The notes: generated by a model from the letters alone, not told the origin. DNA of 20,616 bases from JBCBTJ01 sp964597685 (GCA_964597685.1 CAZQZC010000032.1:1-20616), one strand, 5' to 3'; positions 8,501 through 14,869 are shown, numbered from the stretch's first letter. Made by a program: numbers and translations.

Positions 8501-8975
8501 TCTGGGGCTTTGACGCGATCAGCTCGGAGATCTGGCCCTGGCGCACGAGGGACGGCGAATTGGCTCCGGTCGACGCGTCCGCAAACAGCAATTGGACGTC
8601 CTTGCCGCGAACCGTCCGGCCATTCAGCTTGTAAGTCGATCCTGCGCCGCGCTTCAGACGGCGAACAATTTCCAGCACATCCGAAGCGTTGAACTCCGGA
8701 GGCGCCTTGCGGTCGGAATTGTCGAGGACAAGGGTGACCTCAGCCAGCTCACGCGCCGGCCGGTCGGCGGAGCCTGAGAAGATCAGGTCGTCCATCTCGC
8801 CGCCGCGCATGGCCTTTGCGGAGCTCGCCCCCATGACCCAGCGCAGCGATTCAAGAAGATTGGATTTCCCGCAGCCATTGGGGCCGACAATCCCCGTGAG
8901 CCCCGGTTCGATCGGCACATCCGTGGGATCGACGAAGGATTTAAACCCAGCGATGCGCAATTGCGTGATGAGCAT
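5514..8975 (-). CDS. smc: Chromosome segregation protein SMC
   Basis: This is the structural-maintenance-of-chromosomes ATPase, which compacts and aligns the sister chromosomes, usually with ScpA and ScpB. It has 1153 residues, normal for the family. The N-terminal head has the Walker A motif GPNGCGKS at residues 31-38, and the conserved GQISELI...RRRILEEAAGI segment lies near 147-170. Two long coiled-coil arms (about 170-505 and 620-985), very rich in Ala, Glu and Arg, flank the hinge (about 510-618). The C-terminal head has the signature LSLMSGGEQALTATALIF at about 1048-1065 and the Walker B/D-loop CVLDEVDAPLDDAN around 1080-1093. The hinge ends in LVSVEGHLWRWDGFRR rather than the glycine-rich GGSMTGG-type end of Bacillus-like SMC. 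It is the first of four minus-strand blocks ending at atpF, with its own 134-bp upstream region. Confidence 0.98.
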   Translation of the reverse strand: MLITQLRIAGFKSFVDPTDVPIEPGLTGIVGPNGCGKSNLLESLRWVMGASSAKAMRGGEMDDLIFSGSADRPARELAEVTLVLDNSDRKAPPEFNASDVLEIVRRLKRGAGSTYKLNGRTVRGKDVQLLFADASTGANSPSLVRQGQISELIASKPQNRRRILEEAAGIAGLNTRRHESELKLKNAEANLERLSEVSAEVERQLESLKRQARKARKYQALSDEITALEAYALHLKWEAARQASDGAQAALAQARLDVEQLTRDDAIAEKVRLEADQARAPLREMESIEAAKLGQTKIALAKLATEHKNAAETVKRIEADLDRISGDMTREQTLGEEAETAAEAARKEIAALPVEDPQAGAVQEAEARAALERAQAQVASAEAAADEANRLVAETKARREAAEANLSAQRKRELQLKLERDRLKRDHDGLPNDDDLKHRVASAQSDEDAAIAAAADADRVIETAEADLAAARDAENAAAPPRDEADKALRAIEAEIAGLERLLRRAEGPKAAPVLEHVRTDPGYERAVAAALGDDLQASLDPAAPLKWAGAPDPDQALPADIAPLTRFTNAPAELAARLGQCGLVTAEQGDSLSAHLKPGQRLVSVEGHLWRWDGFRRTPDAPLAAAERLEQQARLEDLEAEAPNVRDRLTQAQAALDAAKTRRAEAEGRVKTAQARRPALAKGLADIRARAAEAKQALDRAAMKRESAEAALTRAETDLRAVDETLALLAGDVGDDELPRLETALAEDRAAVAEARKAESEARGQLNDLTRGREQAKARRDGLERDLAAWLKRASASAERMTGLIERREAARTSLVEAKDAPASMQAELDRLATEEARLEQARAQAADRFADAERAYREAENAARAASNAASGAREALARGQASVDSTAQRLEELVETAKAQFQRAPEGLKPLAQAGLDVDAMETLDAREADRRADEFRRQRDALGGVNMEAESEAADLAERLGSQETEKADLTGAIAKLREGVDALNKEGRDRLMAAFDTVNAHFKALFTALFRGGQAELRLVDADDPLAAGLEIFAQPPGKRLGTLSLMSGGEQALTATALIFAVFLSNPAPICVLDEVDAPLDDANVDRFCRMLDEMRTRTDTRFVVITHNPVTMSRMDRLFGVTMREKGVSKLVSVDLNAAEQMVAAE

Positions 8976-9048
8976 ACGGCGTCCCGATTGCAGTCGGCGT
9001 CCGGGGCGCGCTAGCGCGGTCGGGCCGCCGAGCTTTGTAACGTCACCG

Positions 9049-9062
9049 TCACACTGTGAGTC
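9049..9062. promoter_or_regulatory. Palindrome and GANTC site upstream of smc
   Basis: TCACACTGTGA (9049-9059) is a perfect 11-base odd palindrome. It overlaps GAGTC (9058-9062), a site for the CcrM methyltransferase that marks cell-cycle control in Caulobacter-like bacteria. Both lie about 75-85 bases upstream of the smc ATG. A regulatory role is inferred only from motif and position. Confidence 0.3.
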
Positions 9063-9079
9063 GTCGGACTTGCCAATTG

Positions 9080-9107
9080 GTTAACGCAAAGCGGGGTTTG
9101 TGTTAAC
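9080..9107. repeat. 28-bp inverted repeat between the DsbA-like gene and smc
   Basis: GTTAACGCAAA (9080-9090) and TTTGTGTTAAC (9097-9107) are inverted copies, matching at 10 of 11 positions, around the six-base spacer GCGGGG. Each arm ends in the palindrome GTTAAC, and the two GTTAAC copies are 22 bp apart, about two helix turns. It starts 2 bases beyond the stop of the lipoprotein gene. It could be an RNA hairpin or an operator. The TTAAC cores resemble half-sites of the cell-cycle regulator CtrA, but the spacing is not that of a classical CtrA box. Confidence 0.5.
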
Positions 9108-9109
9108 GT

Positions 9110-9760
9110 TTAGCCGCCCAGCGCTTCGATCTGGGCGTCCAGCAGCGCCCGCATGCCGTCGGCTGAACGGGATTCCGCCGAGCGCAGCTCAACACCATTG
9201 AGGAAAATCGTTGGCGTTGAACCGACCCCCTGCTGGCGGCCCGTCTCGACGGTGTCGGCGATGGCGCGGCGGATGTCCTGGTCGTTGATGCACGCGTCGA
9301 ATTGGGCGCTGTCGATCCCGTGTCGCGCGGCGACAGCCTTCAGCGCGTCTTCCGCGGCGCCGCTCCGCGCCGCCGAGAGAATGCCGGCCTGATTCTCGAA
9401 CAAATCGTCCAGCACGTCGAATTGGGAGCTTTCACCGGAGCACCGCGCGATCGCGATACCCGCGACTGAGATTGGAACCGGCGGTGTCGGGAATTCGCGG
9501 AAAATGAAGCGGACTTTGCCCTCGACGGCATACTCTTTGATCACCGGAACGACTTCGTCGTGAAAGGTCTTGCAATGGGGGCAGGTGGGCGAGGCGTACT
9601 CAATGACCGTGACCTGCGCGTCGGCGGGCCCGACGGCGAAGTCTCCGAGAACCGCGCCCGTGGCGGAGCTTGTTGTATCGTCGCCATTGGCGCTGCCGCA
9701 GGCTGCGAGCAGAAGGGCGGAGACCGCCGCCAAGGCGTTGCGTCGCGTCAAAATGGCCAT
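9110..9760 (-). CDS. DsbA-like thioredoxin-fold lipoprotein
   Basis: This is a predicted periplasmic thiol-disulfide oxidoreductase anchored as a lipoprotein. It has 216 residues from the ATG at 9760, chosen because an AAGGA ribosome binding site precedes it and the N-terminus then reads as a clean signal. A further in-frame ATG at 9793 would add 11 polar residues. The signal has TRR at residues 5-7, a hydrophobic core (ALAAVSALLLA) and a lipobox LAAC with the acylated cysteine at 21. The TRRNAL stretch is a weak match to a Tat motif. The active site CPHC is at residues 60-63 in a DsbA/DsbG-like context (YASPTCPHC). The cis-proline loop GVGSTPTIFLNG is near residue 185. The helical insertion between them is normal for DsbA. 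The partner and substrate are not visible. It sits between dciA and smc, 44 bp after the dciA stop. Confidence 0.9.
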   Translation of the reverse strand: MAILTRRNALAAVSALLLAACGSANGDDTTSSATGAVLGDFAVGPADAQVTVIEYASPTCPHCKTFHDEVVPVIKEYAVEGKVRFIFREFPTPPVPISVAGIAIARCSGESSQFDVLDDLFENQAGILSAARSGAAEDALKAVAARHGIDSAQFDACINDQDIRRAIADTVETGRQQGVGSTPTIFLNGVELRSAESRSADGMRALLDAQIEALGG

Positions 9761-9804
9761 CGAAGTTTCAGTCCTTGCGGTCGGCGCGCCCATACGGCGC
9801 GGCT

Positions 9805-10350
9805 TTAGTCTTTCGACGTGGATAGCATGGCCCGTCCCAGGGCCTCAATCGCGTCTCTGAGCTTGACGTGTTCAATCCCAGCGGACGCGCGCGTGATCAT
9901 CGCCAAGTCCTCCGCGCTAAGTGCGGCGCTTTTCGGCGCCGATGCGGACTTTTTGGGCGCATGCAACGCGCCTTGCTGGATCCTGATTTGGTCGACATGC
10001 CCGCCTGCGGAGGCCGTCACGCGTTGGCGAATGATCTCAGCCTGGTGCTGCACCAAAGGGGCGGCCGCGGGGATCACAATGAGTGTCAGGGTGCGTCCGG
10101 TCTTCGACCGCGTCAGCTTTTCTGGCCGGCAAACCTTGAACAATTGGTCGCCCACAATGTCCCGCCACCGGGATTTCAGCACCAGAAGCGGCGCGCCCTT
10201 GGGCGCCGGCAGCTTCTGGACGATCTTGCGCAGCGGTCCCGCAATCGCGCGTCCAGCCGGCGACATGCGTCTGCCGCGATTGTGGCGCAGGCGCACGCGC
10301 GCCTCAGCCTCCTCGACAGCGGCGGCGAATGGATCAAGTGCTTGGCTCAT
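9805..10350 (-). CDS. dciA: DciA family protein (DUF721), probable helicase loader
   Basis: DciA proteins bind the replicative helicase DnaB and help load it at the origin in bacteria that lack DnaC. This copy has 181 residues from the ATG at 10350. The DUF721 domain spans about residues 36-125, with the WRDIVGDQL segment (W62) and the following beta strands (GRTLTLIVIPAAAP) that mark the family. A basic N-terminal arm (RHNRGRRMS) precedes it. A flexible Lys/Ala/Ser linker (about 130-145) leads to a C-terminal helix (LRDAIEALGRAML). The reading frame stays open for 100 more codons upstream, but that stretch is antisense to mutY, so the ATG at 10350 is preferred. The name DciA rests on the DUF721 domain; the assay-level function is inferred from the family. 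Confidence 0.85.
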   Translation of the reverse strand: MSQALDPFAAAVEEAEARVRLRHNRGRRMSPAGRAIAGPLRKIVQKLPAPKGAPLLVLKSRWRDIVGDQLFKVCRPEKLTRSKTGRTLTLIVIPAAAPLVQHQAEIIRQRVTASAGGHVDQIRIQQGALHAPKKSASAPKSAALSAEDLAMITRASAGIEHVKLRDAIEALGRAMLSTSKD

Positions 10351-10384
10351 GAATTCGGACCAAACAGGGGTTCGCGCGCCACTG

Positions 10385-10392
10385 GAAGGGGG
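10385..10392 (+). promoter_or_regulatory. Ribosome binding site favouring the GTG start of mutY
   Basis: The purine run GAAGGGGG ends 7 bases before the GTG at 10400. No comparable site precedes the upstream in-frame ATG at 10349. A second purine run also precedes a GTG at 10421, so the exact start remains open. Confidence 0.5.
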
Positions 10393-10399
10393 CAGGCCT

Positions 10400-11434
10400 G
10401 TGGAAACGGGGGAATTGGGCGTGCTGTCCGTCCGGCTTTTGGATTGGTACGCCGAGCACGCCCGGGATTTGCCCTGGCGCGTTGGACCTGCGGCGCGGGC
10501 CCGGGGCGAGCGGCCCGATCCATATCGCGTCTGGCTTGCCGAGATCATGCTGCAGCAGACGACGGTCCCCCATGGCGCAAGATACTTCGAAGACTTCACG
10601 AGGCGTTGGCCGACGATAGAAGATCTCGCTGCGGCCGAAGAGGCCGACGTCATGGCGGCCTGGGCGGGGCTTGGATATTATGCGCGCGCCCGGAACCTGC
10701 TGAAGTGCGCGAAGGCGGTCGCGTCAAACGGCGCTTTCCCGAAAACAGCTGACGAGCTTCGCGCCCTGCCGGGTATCGGACCGTACACGTCCGGCGCCAT
10801 CGCCGCCCTTGCATTTGACCAACGCGCCGCCGCGGTGGATGGCAACGTAGAACGGGTCTTTGCCCGGCTCTTGGCGCTGGACACGCCCTGGGACGAGGCC
10901 AAAAAGACCATCCGTCGCGTCGTCGCCGACCTCGTGCCTGAAGACCGGCCGGCCGAATTCGCCGAGGCTCTAATGGACCTCGGGGCGACCATCTGCTCGC
11001 CGAAGCGTCCGAATTGCCTCATCTGCCCGCTGGCTGAGCTCTGCAAGGGGCGCGCCGACGGCCAGCCAGAGCGATACCCGATCAAGACAAAGCCCGCTGC
11101 GAAACCGACGCGTTATGGCGCCGCCTTCGTCTTGACCGACGGCGCCGGCGTTCTTGTGGAGCGTCGGCCAGATCGCGGCCTGCTCGGCGGGATGCTGGGT
11201 CTGCCTGGAACCGAGTGGCGGGCTGAGCATCCATCCAACCCATTCGAGGCCGCGCCTCAGCCATCGGACTGGCGTTCCATGGGCGAGATCCGACATGTGT
11301 TCACCCATTTCGCGCTTCGCCTGACCGTATGGCGCGCAGATGGTGCGATCCGGGGCGAGGTCTTGCCGCTGGAACGGCTCAACGACCTGCCGAGCGTGTT
11401 TCGTAAAGCTGCAAGCCTGGCGCTGAAGGATTAG
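10400..11434 (+). CDS. mutY: A/G-specific adenine DNA glycosylase MutY
   Basis: MutY removes adenine mispaired with 8-oxoguanine and so prevents G:C to T:A mutations. From the GTG at 10400 it has 344 residues; the alternative ATG at 10349 gives 361. Catalytic residues are E48 (in EIMLQQTTV) and D147 (in AVDGNVERV). The helix-hairpin-helix motif is LPGIGPYTSGAIAALAF at about 123-139. The [4Fe-4S] cluster cysteines C199, C206, C209 and C215 follow the exact C-x6-C-x2-C-x5-C spacing. The C-terminal NUDIX-like domain that reads 8-oxoG begins near residue 230 and contains the IRHVFTHFALRLTV segment. The gene is divergent from dciA, with almost no intergenic DNA, and its TAG stop interleaves with the purN stop. 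Confidence 0.96.
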   Translation: METGELGVLSVRLLDWYAEHARDLPWRVGPAARARGERPDPYRVWLAEIMLQQTTVPHGARYFEDFTRRWPTIEDLAAAEEADVMAAWAGLGYYARARNLLKCAKAVASNGAFPKTADELRALPGIGPYTSGAIAALAFDQRAAAVDGNVERVFARLLALDTPWDEAKKTIRRVVADLVPEDRPAEFAEALMDLGATICSPKRPNCLICPLAELCKGRADGQPERYPIKTKPAAKPTRYGAAFVLTDGAGVLVERRPDRGLLGGMLGLPGTEWRAEHPSNPFEAAPQPSDWRSMGEIRHVFTHFALRLTVWRADGAIRGEVLPLERLNDLPSVFRKAASLALKD

Positions 11435-12024
11435 TCGTCGCTCTCTTGGAGCTCGAGGCAGACCTGGCGCAGGGCTTCGGGGTATAATTTGTGCTCTTCG
11501 ATGAGGATCCGGGCAGCCAGGGTTTCCGGATTGTCTCCGACGATTATCGGGACGCGCGCTTGGGCGATGATGTCTCCCTCGTCCACGCCTTCATTGACGA
11601 AATGGACGGTGCAGCCCGCTTCGTTGTCGCCGGCCTCCAGCGCGCGGCGGTGGGTGTCGAGCCCGCGATACTTTGGCAGCAGGGACGGGTGGATGTTGAT
11701 CAGGCGGCCGGCCCAGCTGTGGACAAAACCCGGAGTCAGAACGCGCATGAAGCCCGCAAGTGCGACGATTTCAACGCCGGCGGCCCGAAGGGCGGCGTCG
11801 ATCTCACGCTCGAACCCTTCACGGTCTGCGCCGAAAGGCCTGTGGTCGATGCATGCGGTCGGAACACCGGCCTGCTCAGCGAGCTTGAGACCCTGGGCGT
11901 CCGGGCGGTTTGAGAGAACGAGCACTGGTTTCGCCGGATAATCGGGCCGATCGCAGGCTTTAAGCAGGGCCTCCATGTTGGAGCCGCGCCCCGAAATAAG
12001 AATGGCGAGGTTCAGGCGCTTCAT
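11431..12024 (-). CDS. purN: Phosphoribosylglycinamide formyltransferase PurN
   Basis: This enzyme transfers a formyl group from 10-formyltetrahydrofolate to GAR in the third step of de novo purine synthesis, in the cytoplasm. It has 197 residues, typical for PurN. The phosphate-binding loop SGRGSNMEALL is at residues 11-21. The catalytic triad is N110, H112 (in INIHPSLLPKYRG) and D148 (in the VNEGVDEGDI loop), matching the Asn-His-Asp set of the family. The ATG at 12024 lies inside the ATGA overlap with the purM stop, so PurM and PurN, successive enzymes of fate around FGAR formation and cyclisation, are made from one message. The TAA stop overlaps the convergent mutY stop. A short acidic C-terminal tail (LELQESDD) is present. 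Confidence 0.97.
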   Translation of the reverse strand: MKRLNLAILISGRGSNMEALLKACDRPDYPAKPVLVLSNRPDAQGLKLAEQAGVPTACIDHRPFGADREGFEREIDAALRAAGVEIVALAGFMRVLTPGFVHSWAGRLINIHPSLLPKYRGLDTHRRALEAGDNEAGCTVHFVNEGVDEGDIIAQARVPIIVGDNPETLAARILIEEHKLYPEALRQVCLELQESDD

Positions 12025-13046
12025 GCGGGCGAGAGGCTGCCGATCACGACCGGCGCTTCGCCGCTGGCTTCGAGCATGGTCAGGGCTTTGCCCGCCCTTT
12101 CGTTCGGGACCGCGATCACCAATCCGATCCCGAGATTGAAAGTGCGGCGCATTTCGTCTGTCTCAACGCCGCCTTCAGCCTGGAGCCAGTCAAAGACTGC
12201 GGGCGGCGTCCAGGCCGAATAGTCAATGTGGGGAACAAGATTGTCCGGGCACATGCGTGGCGCGTTTTCAGTGAGCCCGCCGCCGGTGATATGGGCGACG
12301 CCCGTCGCAAGGCCGGACCGGATCACGGGCAGGACAGATTCTGGATACAGCCGTGTGGGAGTCAGCAGCGCCTCTCCGAGGCTCGCATCGGCGAACGGCG
12401 CGGGGTCTGTGAGCGCGAGGCCTGTGCGCTCCACAATGCGCCGGATCAGCGAATACCCGTTAGAATGCGGGCCTGACGATGCGAGGCCGATCAGCGCGTC
12501 GCCCGCTTGCATCGCCGCATGGTTCGGCAAAAGCGTATCGCGCTCCGCCGCGCCGACGACGAACCCGGCTAAATCGTAATGTCCCGTCGGATACATGCCG
12601 GGCATTTCCGCGGTTTCGCCGCCAATCAGCGCGCAGCCAGCCTGGCGACACCCTTCGGCGATGCCGGCGACCACCGTTTCGGCGACGCCTTCGTCCAAGC
12701 GGCCGCAACCGAAATAGTCGAGAAAAAACAGAGGCTCCGCCCCCTGAGCTAACACATCATTGGCGCACATGGCGACCAGGTCGATCCCGATCGTGTCGTG
12801 TCGACCGGTTTCAAAAGCGAGCATGAGCTTGGTGCCGACGCCGTCCGTCCCGGATACAAGCACTGGATCCCTGTACCCTTCGGCCTTGAGATCAAAGAGA
12901 CCGCCGAAGCCGCCCAAGCCGCCCATGACACCCGCCCTGCGCGTGAACGCGGCTAGGGGTTGAATGGCGCCGATCAGCCGATCCGCCGCCTCAATATCGA
13001 CACCAGCGTTGCGATAGGTCAGCGGCGGTTTAGGCGAATCTGTCAT
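12021..13046 (-). CDS. purM: Phosphoribosylformylglycinamidine cyclo-ligase (AIR synthetase)
   Basis: PurM closes the imidazole ring: FGAM plus ATP gives AIR, the fifth step of purine synthesis. It has 341 residues, the usual length. Seen in order are the N-terminal YRNAGVDIEAADRLI segment, GGLGGFGGLFDL near 42-53, the SGTDGVGTKL nucleotide-binding motif at 65-74, GIDLVAMCANDVL at 87-99, and the GGETAEMPGMY loop near residue 141. The C-terminal half carries ASSGPHSNGYSL and the HITGGGLTENAPRM motif. It starts about 100 bp from the divergent DUF2066 gene and no strong ribosome binding site is visible in front of the ATG at 13046. It is followed by purN in a four-base overlap. Confidence 0.98.
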   Translation of the reverse strand: MTDSPKPPLTYRNAGVDIEAADRLIGAIQPLAAFTRRAGVMGGLGGFGGLFDLKAEGYRDPVLVSGTDGVGTKLMLAFETGRHDTIGIDLVAMCANDVLAQGAEPLFFLDYFGCGRLDEGVAETVVAGIAEGCRQAGCALIGGETAEMPGMYPTGHYDLAGFVVGAAERDTLLPNHAAMQAGDALIGLASSGPHSNGYSLIRRIVERTGLALTDPAPFADASLGEALLTPTRLYPESVLPVIRSGLATGVAHITGGGLTENAPRMCPDNLVPHIDYSAWTPPAVFDWLQAEGGVETDEMRRTFNLGIGLVIAVPNERAGKALTMLEASGEAPVVIGSLSPA

Positions 13047-13148
13047 AAGCCGCGGGTATCACGCTCTTAACCCCGTCGCCAGTGACGCTGACGGTTTCGG
13101 CTGCGGCGGCGGATTGGTATGACAGGCTGGAAACGGAGATCTGCAGCA

Positions 13149-14153
13149 ATGATTCGATTCTTCTGCGCCTTGTTCGCCAGCGTGCTGATCACGGCGGCTG
13201 GAGCCCGCGCCGACATACGCGATGTCTACACAATTCGCGACATCCCGGTCGACGAGCGCGCCGACACGGTCATCGAAGCCCAGCGCAATGCGTTCGCCGA
13301 GGCGCGTCTTGTCGCGGCCCGAGCGCTGATCGAACGGATCACCCTGGCCGAAGATCGAGCGGACGCGGGCGGTGTCGCACTTGACCTTGTGACCGCACAA
13401 GGGCTCGCCAGCGCTGTAGACGTCCTTGAGGAAACGCGCGGCGGCGGGCGATATTTGGGCGTGCTTTCGGTAGTTCTTAATCCTGCAGCCACACGGCAAT
13501 TTCTCAACGCGCGCGGCATCCCCTTTGTGGACGCCCAGGCGCCGCTCGCCTTGCTTGCTCCGGTGTCCGACGATTCCGTCCAGTTTGACTGGACGCTGGC
13601 CTTTGGCGAAAGCGGCGGCTCTCTTACGCCATTCACAACGGCGACGGAGTTTTACTGGCCGGACACGACTTGGACGGAGCTGGCGGCTGAAGTCGCCCAA
13701 ACCGACGCTCGCAGGGGCGTGATCGCCAATCTGCGCGGCCGTCCCGGCGCCTATCGCGTCGAAGTCTCCATCGTGACGCCGGCGGGAACCACGTCGCTCG
13801 GGCTCACGCGAAATGCGTTGTCGCTGGAAGACGCCGCTGTTGCGGCGATTGCACTGCTGGAAAGCGCCTGGAAACGCCAAGCCATCATCCGTTCCAGCGA
13901 GCGGACGCTGATCGAGGCAAACGTCTTTTACACCTCTATCGTCGAATGGAACGGCCTGCGCGCCGCCCTGGTTCGGTCTCCCTTGGTGTCGGACTTTAAC
14001 ATCAAGGCGATTTCAGGCGATGGCGCCGTGGTGCGGTTCGCCTTCGCCGGCGGTGTCGACCGGTTGACCAATGATCTGCGCGAGCGGGGCGTGTCGCTTG
14101 ACGCCGACCCGGCTGGATTTGTGCTGACATCCGCAATGACGGGAGCGCCGTGA
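13149..14153 (+). CDS. DUF2066 domain protein, predicted exported
   Basis: This is a 334-residue protein of unknown function, recognised by overall pattern and position as the DUF2066 family often found just upstream of hdaA in alphaproteobacteria. Residues 1-21 form a clear signal peptide (MIRFFCALFASVLITAAGARA, cut before DIRDVYT), so the mature protein should be periplasmic or envelope-bound. The mature part is a mixed alpha/beta chain with no cysteine and no obvious catalytic motif. The ATG at 13149 is preferred over the in-frame ATG at 13119 because GGAG lies 10 bases upstream and the signal peptide then starts cleanly. Its stop overlaps the GTG of hdaA by four bases (GTGA), so it heads the operon DUF2066-hdaA-ppk-ppx. 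Family assignment is moderately sure; the function is not known. Confidence 0.78.
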   Translation: MIRFFCALFASVLITAAGARADIRDVYTIRDIPVDERADTVIEAQRNAFAEARLVAARALIERITLAEDRADAGGVALDLVTAQGLASAVDVLEETRGGGRYLGVLSVVLNPAATRQFLNARGIPFVDAQAPLALLAPVSDDSVQFDWTLAFGESGGSLTPFTTATEFYWPDTTWTELAAEVAQTDARRGVIANLRGRPGAYRVEVSIVTPAGTTSLGLTRNALSLEDAAVAAIALLESAWKRQAIIRSSERTLIEANVFYTSIVEWNGLRAALVRSPLVSDFNIKAISGDGAVVRFAFAGGVDRLTNDLRERGVSLDADPAGFVLTSAMTGAP

Positions 14154-14869
14154 CCGACTCGCCCGAAGATCGCAGCGCAAGACAATTCAGTTTGCGGCTG
14201 GAAGGGCCGTCCCTGGGCTTCGAAGACCTTGATGTGACGGCGTGCAATCGCAGCGCGCTGACCGCCGTCAGACGGTGGCGCGACTGGCGCGGACCCGCAA
14301 TGTGCCTGGTCGGCCCTCCAAAGAGCGGCGTATCGACCCTCTTGAGGGCATGGGCCAGTGACGCGTCTGGTCTTTATCTCAGCCCTGGTGACATAGCTGA
14401 TATGGATCTGGCGGCCCTTGAGCGGTTGGCGCAGCGCCCGATCGCGCTCGACGATGCGGAATCCTGTGATTGCGATGATCCTCTCCTGTCGATTTTCAAC
14501 TTCGTCGCCGCTGCAAACACCCGCCTATTGATGGGCGCGCGCCGCCCGCCCGCCGGTTGGTCCGTCCAGTCCAAAGATCTGAAGTCTCGGCTCGCCGCCA
14601 CGCCGGTCGCTGGCATCGATCCGCCCGACGAAGCGATGATCGCGGCCCGACTGCGATCCAGCGCCCGCCGGCGATATCTGCGGCTGTCCGACGAAACAGT
14701 CGATTACCTTTGCATCCGTGTCGGGAGGTCTTATTCGGTAATCGAATCGTTCATGTCGAGGTTGGACGCAGCTGTGCAACGCCATGCTCGACAGCCGACA
14801 ATCGCGCTCGCACGGGAGGCGCTGGACGAGGTATTGGGGGAGAGCGGCGAGAATGACGAGATCGGCTAG
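14150..14869 (+). CDS. hdaA: HdaA, DnaA-related regulator of replication initiation
   Basis: Hda/HdaA binds the DNA-loaded beta clamp and promotes ATP hydrolysis by DnaA after initiation, which blocks re-firing of the origin. This copy has 239 residues from the GTG at 14150, inside a GTGA overlap with the DUF2066 gene. A clamp-binding motif QFSLRL is at residues 12-17. A DnaA-like AAA+ core follows. The Walker A position reads G55-PPKSG-V61-S62, so the usual lysine is valine. Walker B is IALDD (D101, D102). The Box VII arginine finger equivalent is R147 in LKSRLAATPVAGIDPP, and a sensor 2 arginine is R193 in the VGRSYSVIES segment. Gene neighbours (ppk, ppx) match the place of hdaA in Caulobacter-like genomes. 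The family is well supported; nucleotide binding by this copy is open. Confidence 0.88.
   Translation: MTDSPEDRSARQFSLRLEGPSLGFEDLDVTACNRSALTAVRRWRDWRGPAMCLVGPPKSGVSTLLRAWASDASGLYLSPGDIADMDLAALERLAQRPIALDDAESCDCDDPLLSIFNFVAAANTRLLMGARRPPAGWSVQSKDLKSRLAATPVAGIDPPDEAMIAARLRSSARRRYLRLSDETVDYLCIRVGRSYSVIESFMSRLDAAVQRHARQPTIALAREALDEVLGESGENDEIG

Noticed and set aside
9818..10348. Possible long N-terminal extension of MutY
   Set aside because: This frame is antisense to dciA and would make MutY far longer than the family. MutY homology begins only at about 10421.
10351..10653. Possible N-terminal extension of DciA by about 100 residues
   Set aside because: The extension is antisense to mutY, Ser/Arg-rich and unlike DUF721 proteins, which start near MSQALDP here.
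13047..13148. Divergent purM / DUF2066 gap searched for promoters and a purine riboswitch
   Set aside because: No clear -35/-10 pair on either strand and no recognisable riboswitch fold; only the GGAG site of the DUF2066 gene is supported.
13059..13880. Minus-strand open frame of 273 codons opposite the DUF2066 gene
   Set aside because: Arg/Gly/Ala-rich with no motif, while the plus-strand frame has a signal peptide, a ribosome binding site and operon overlap.
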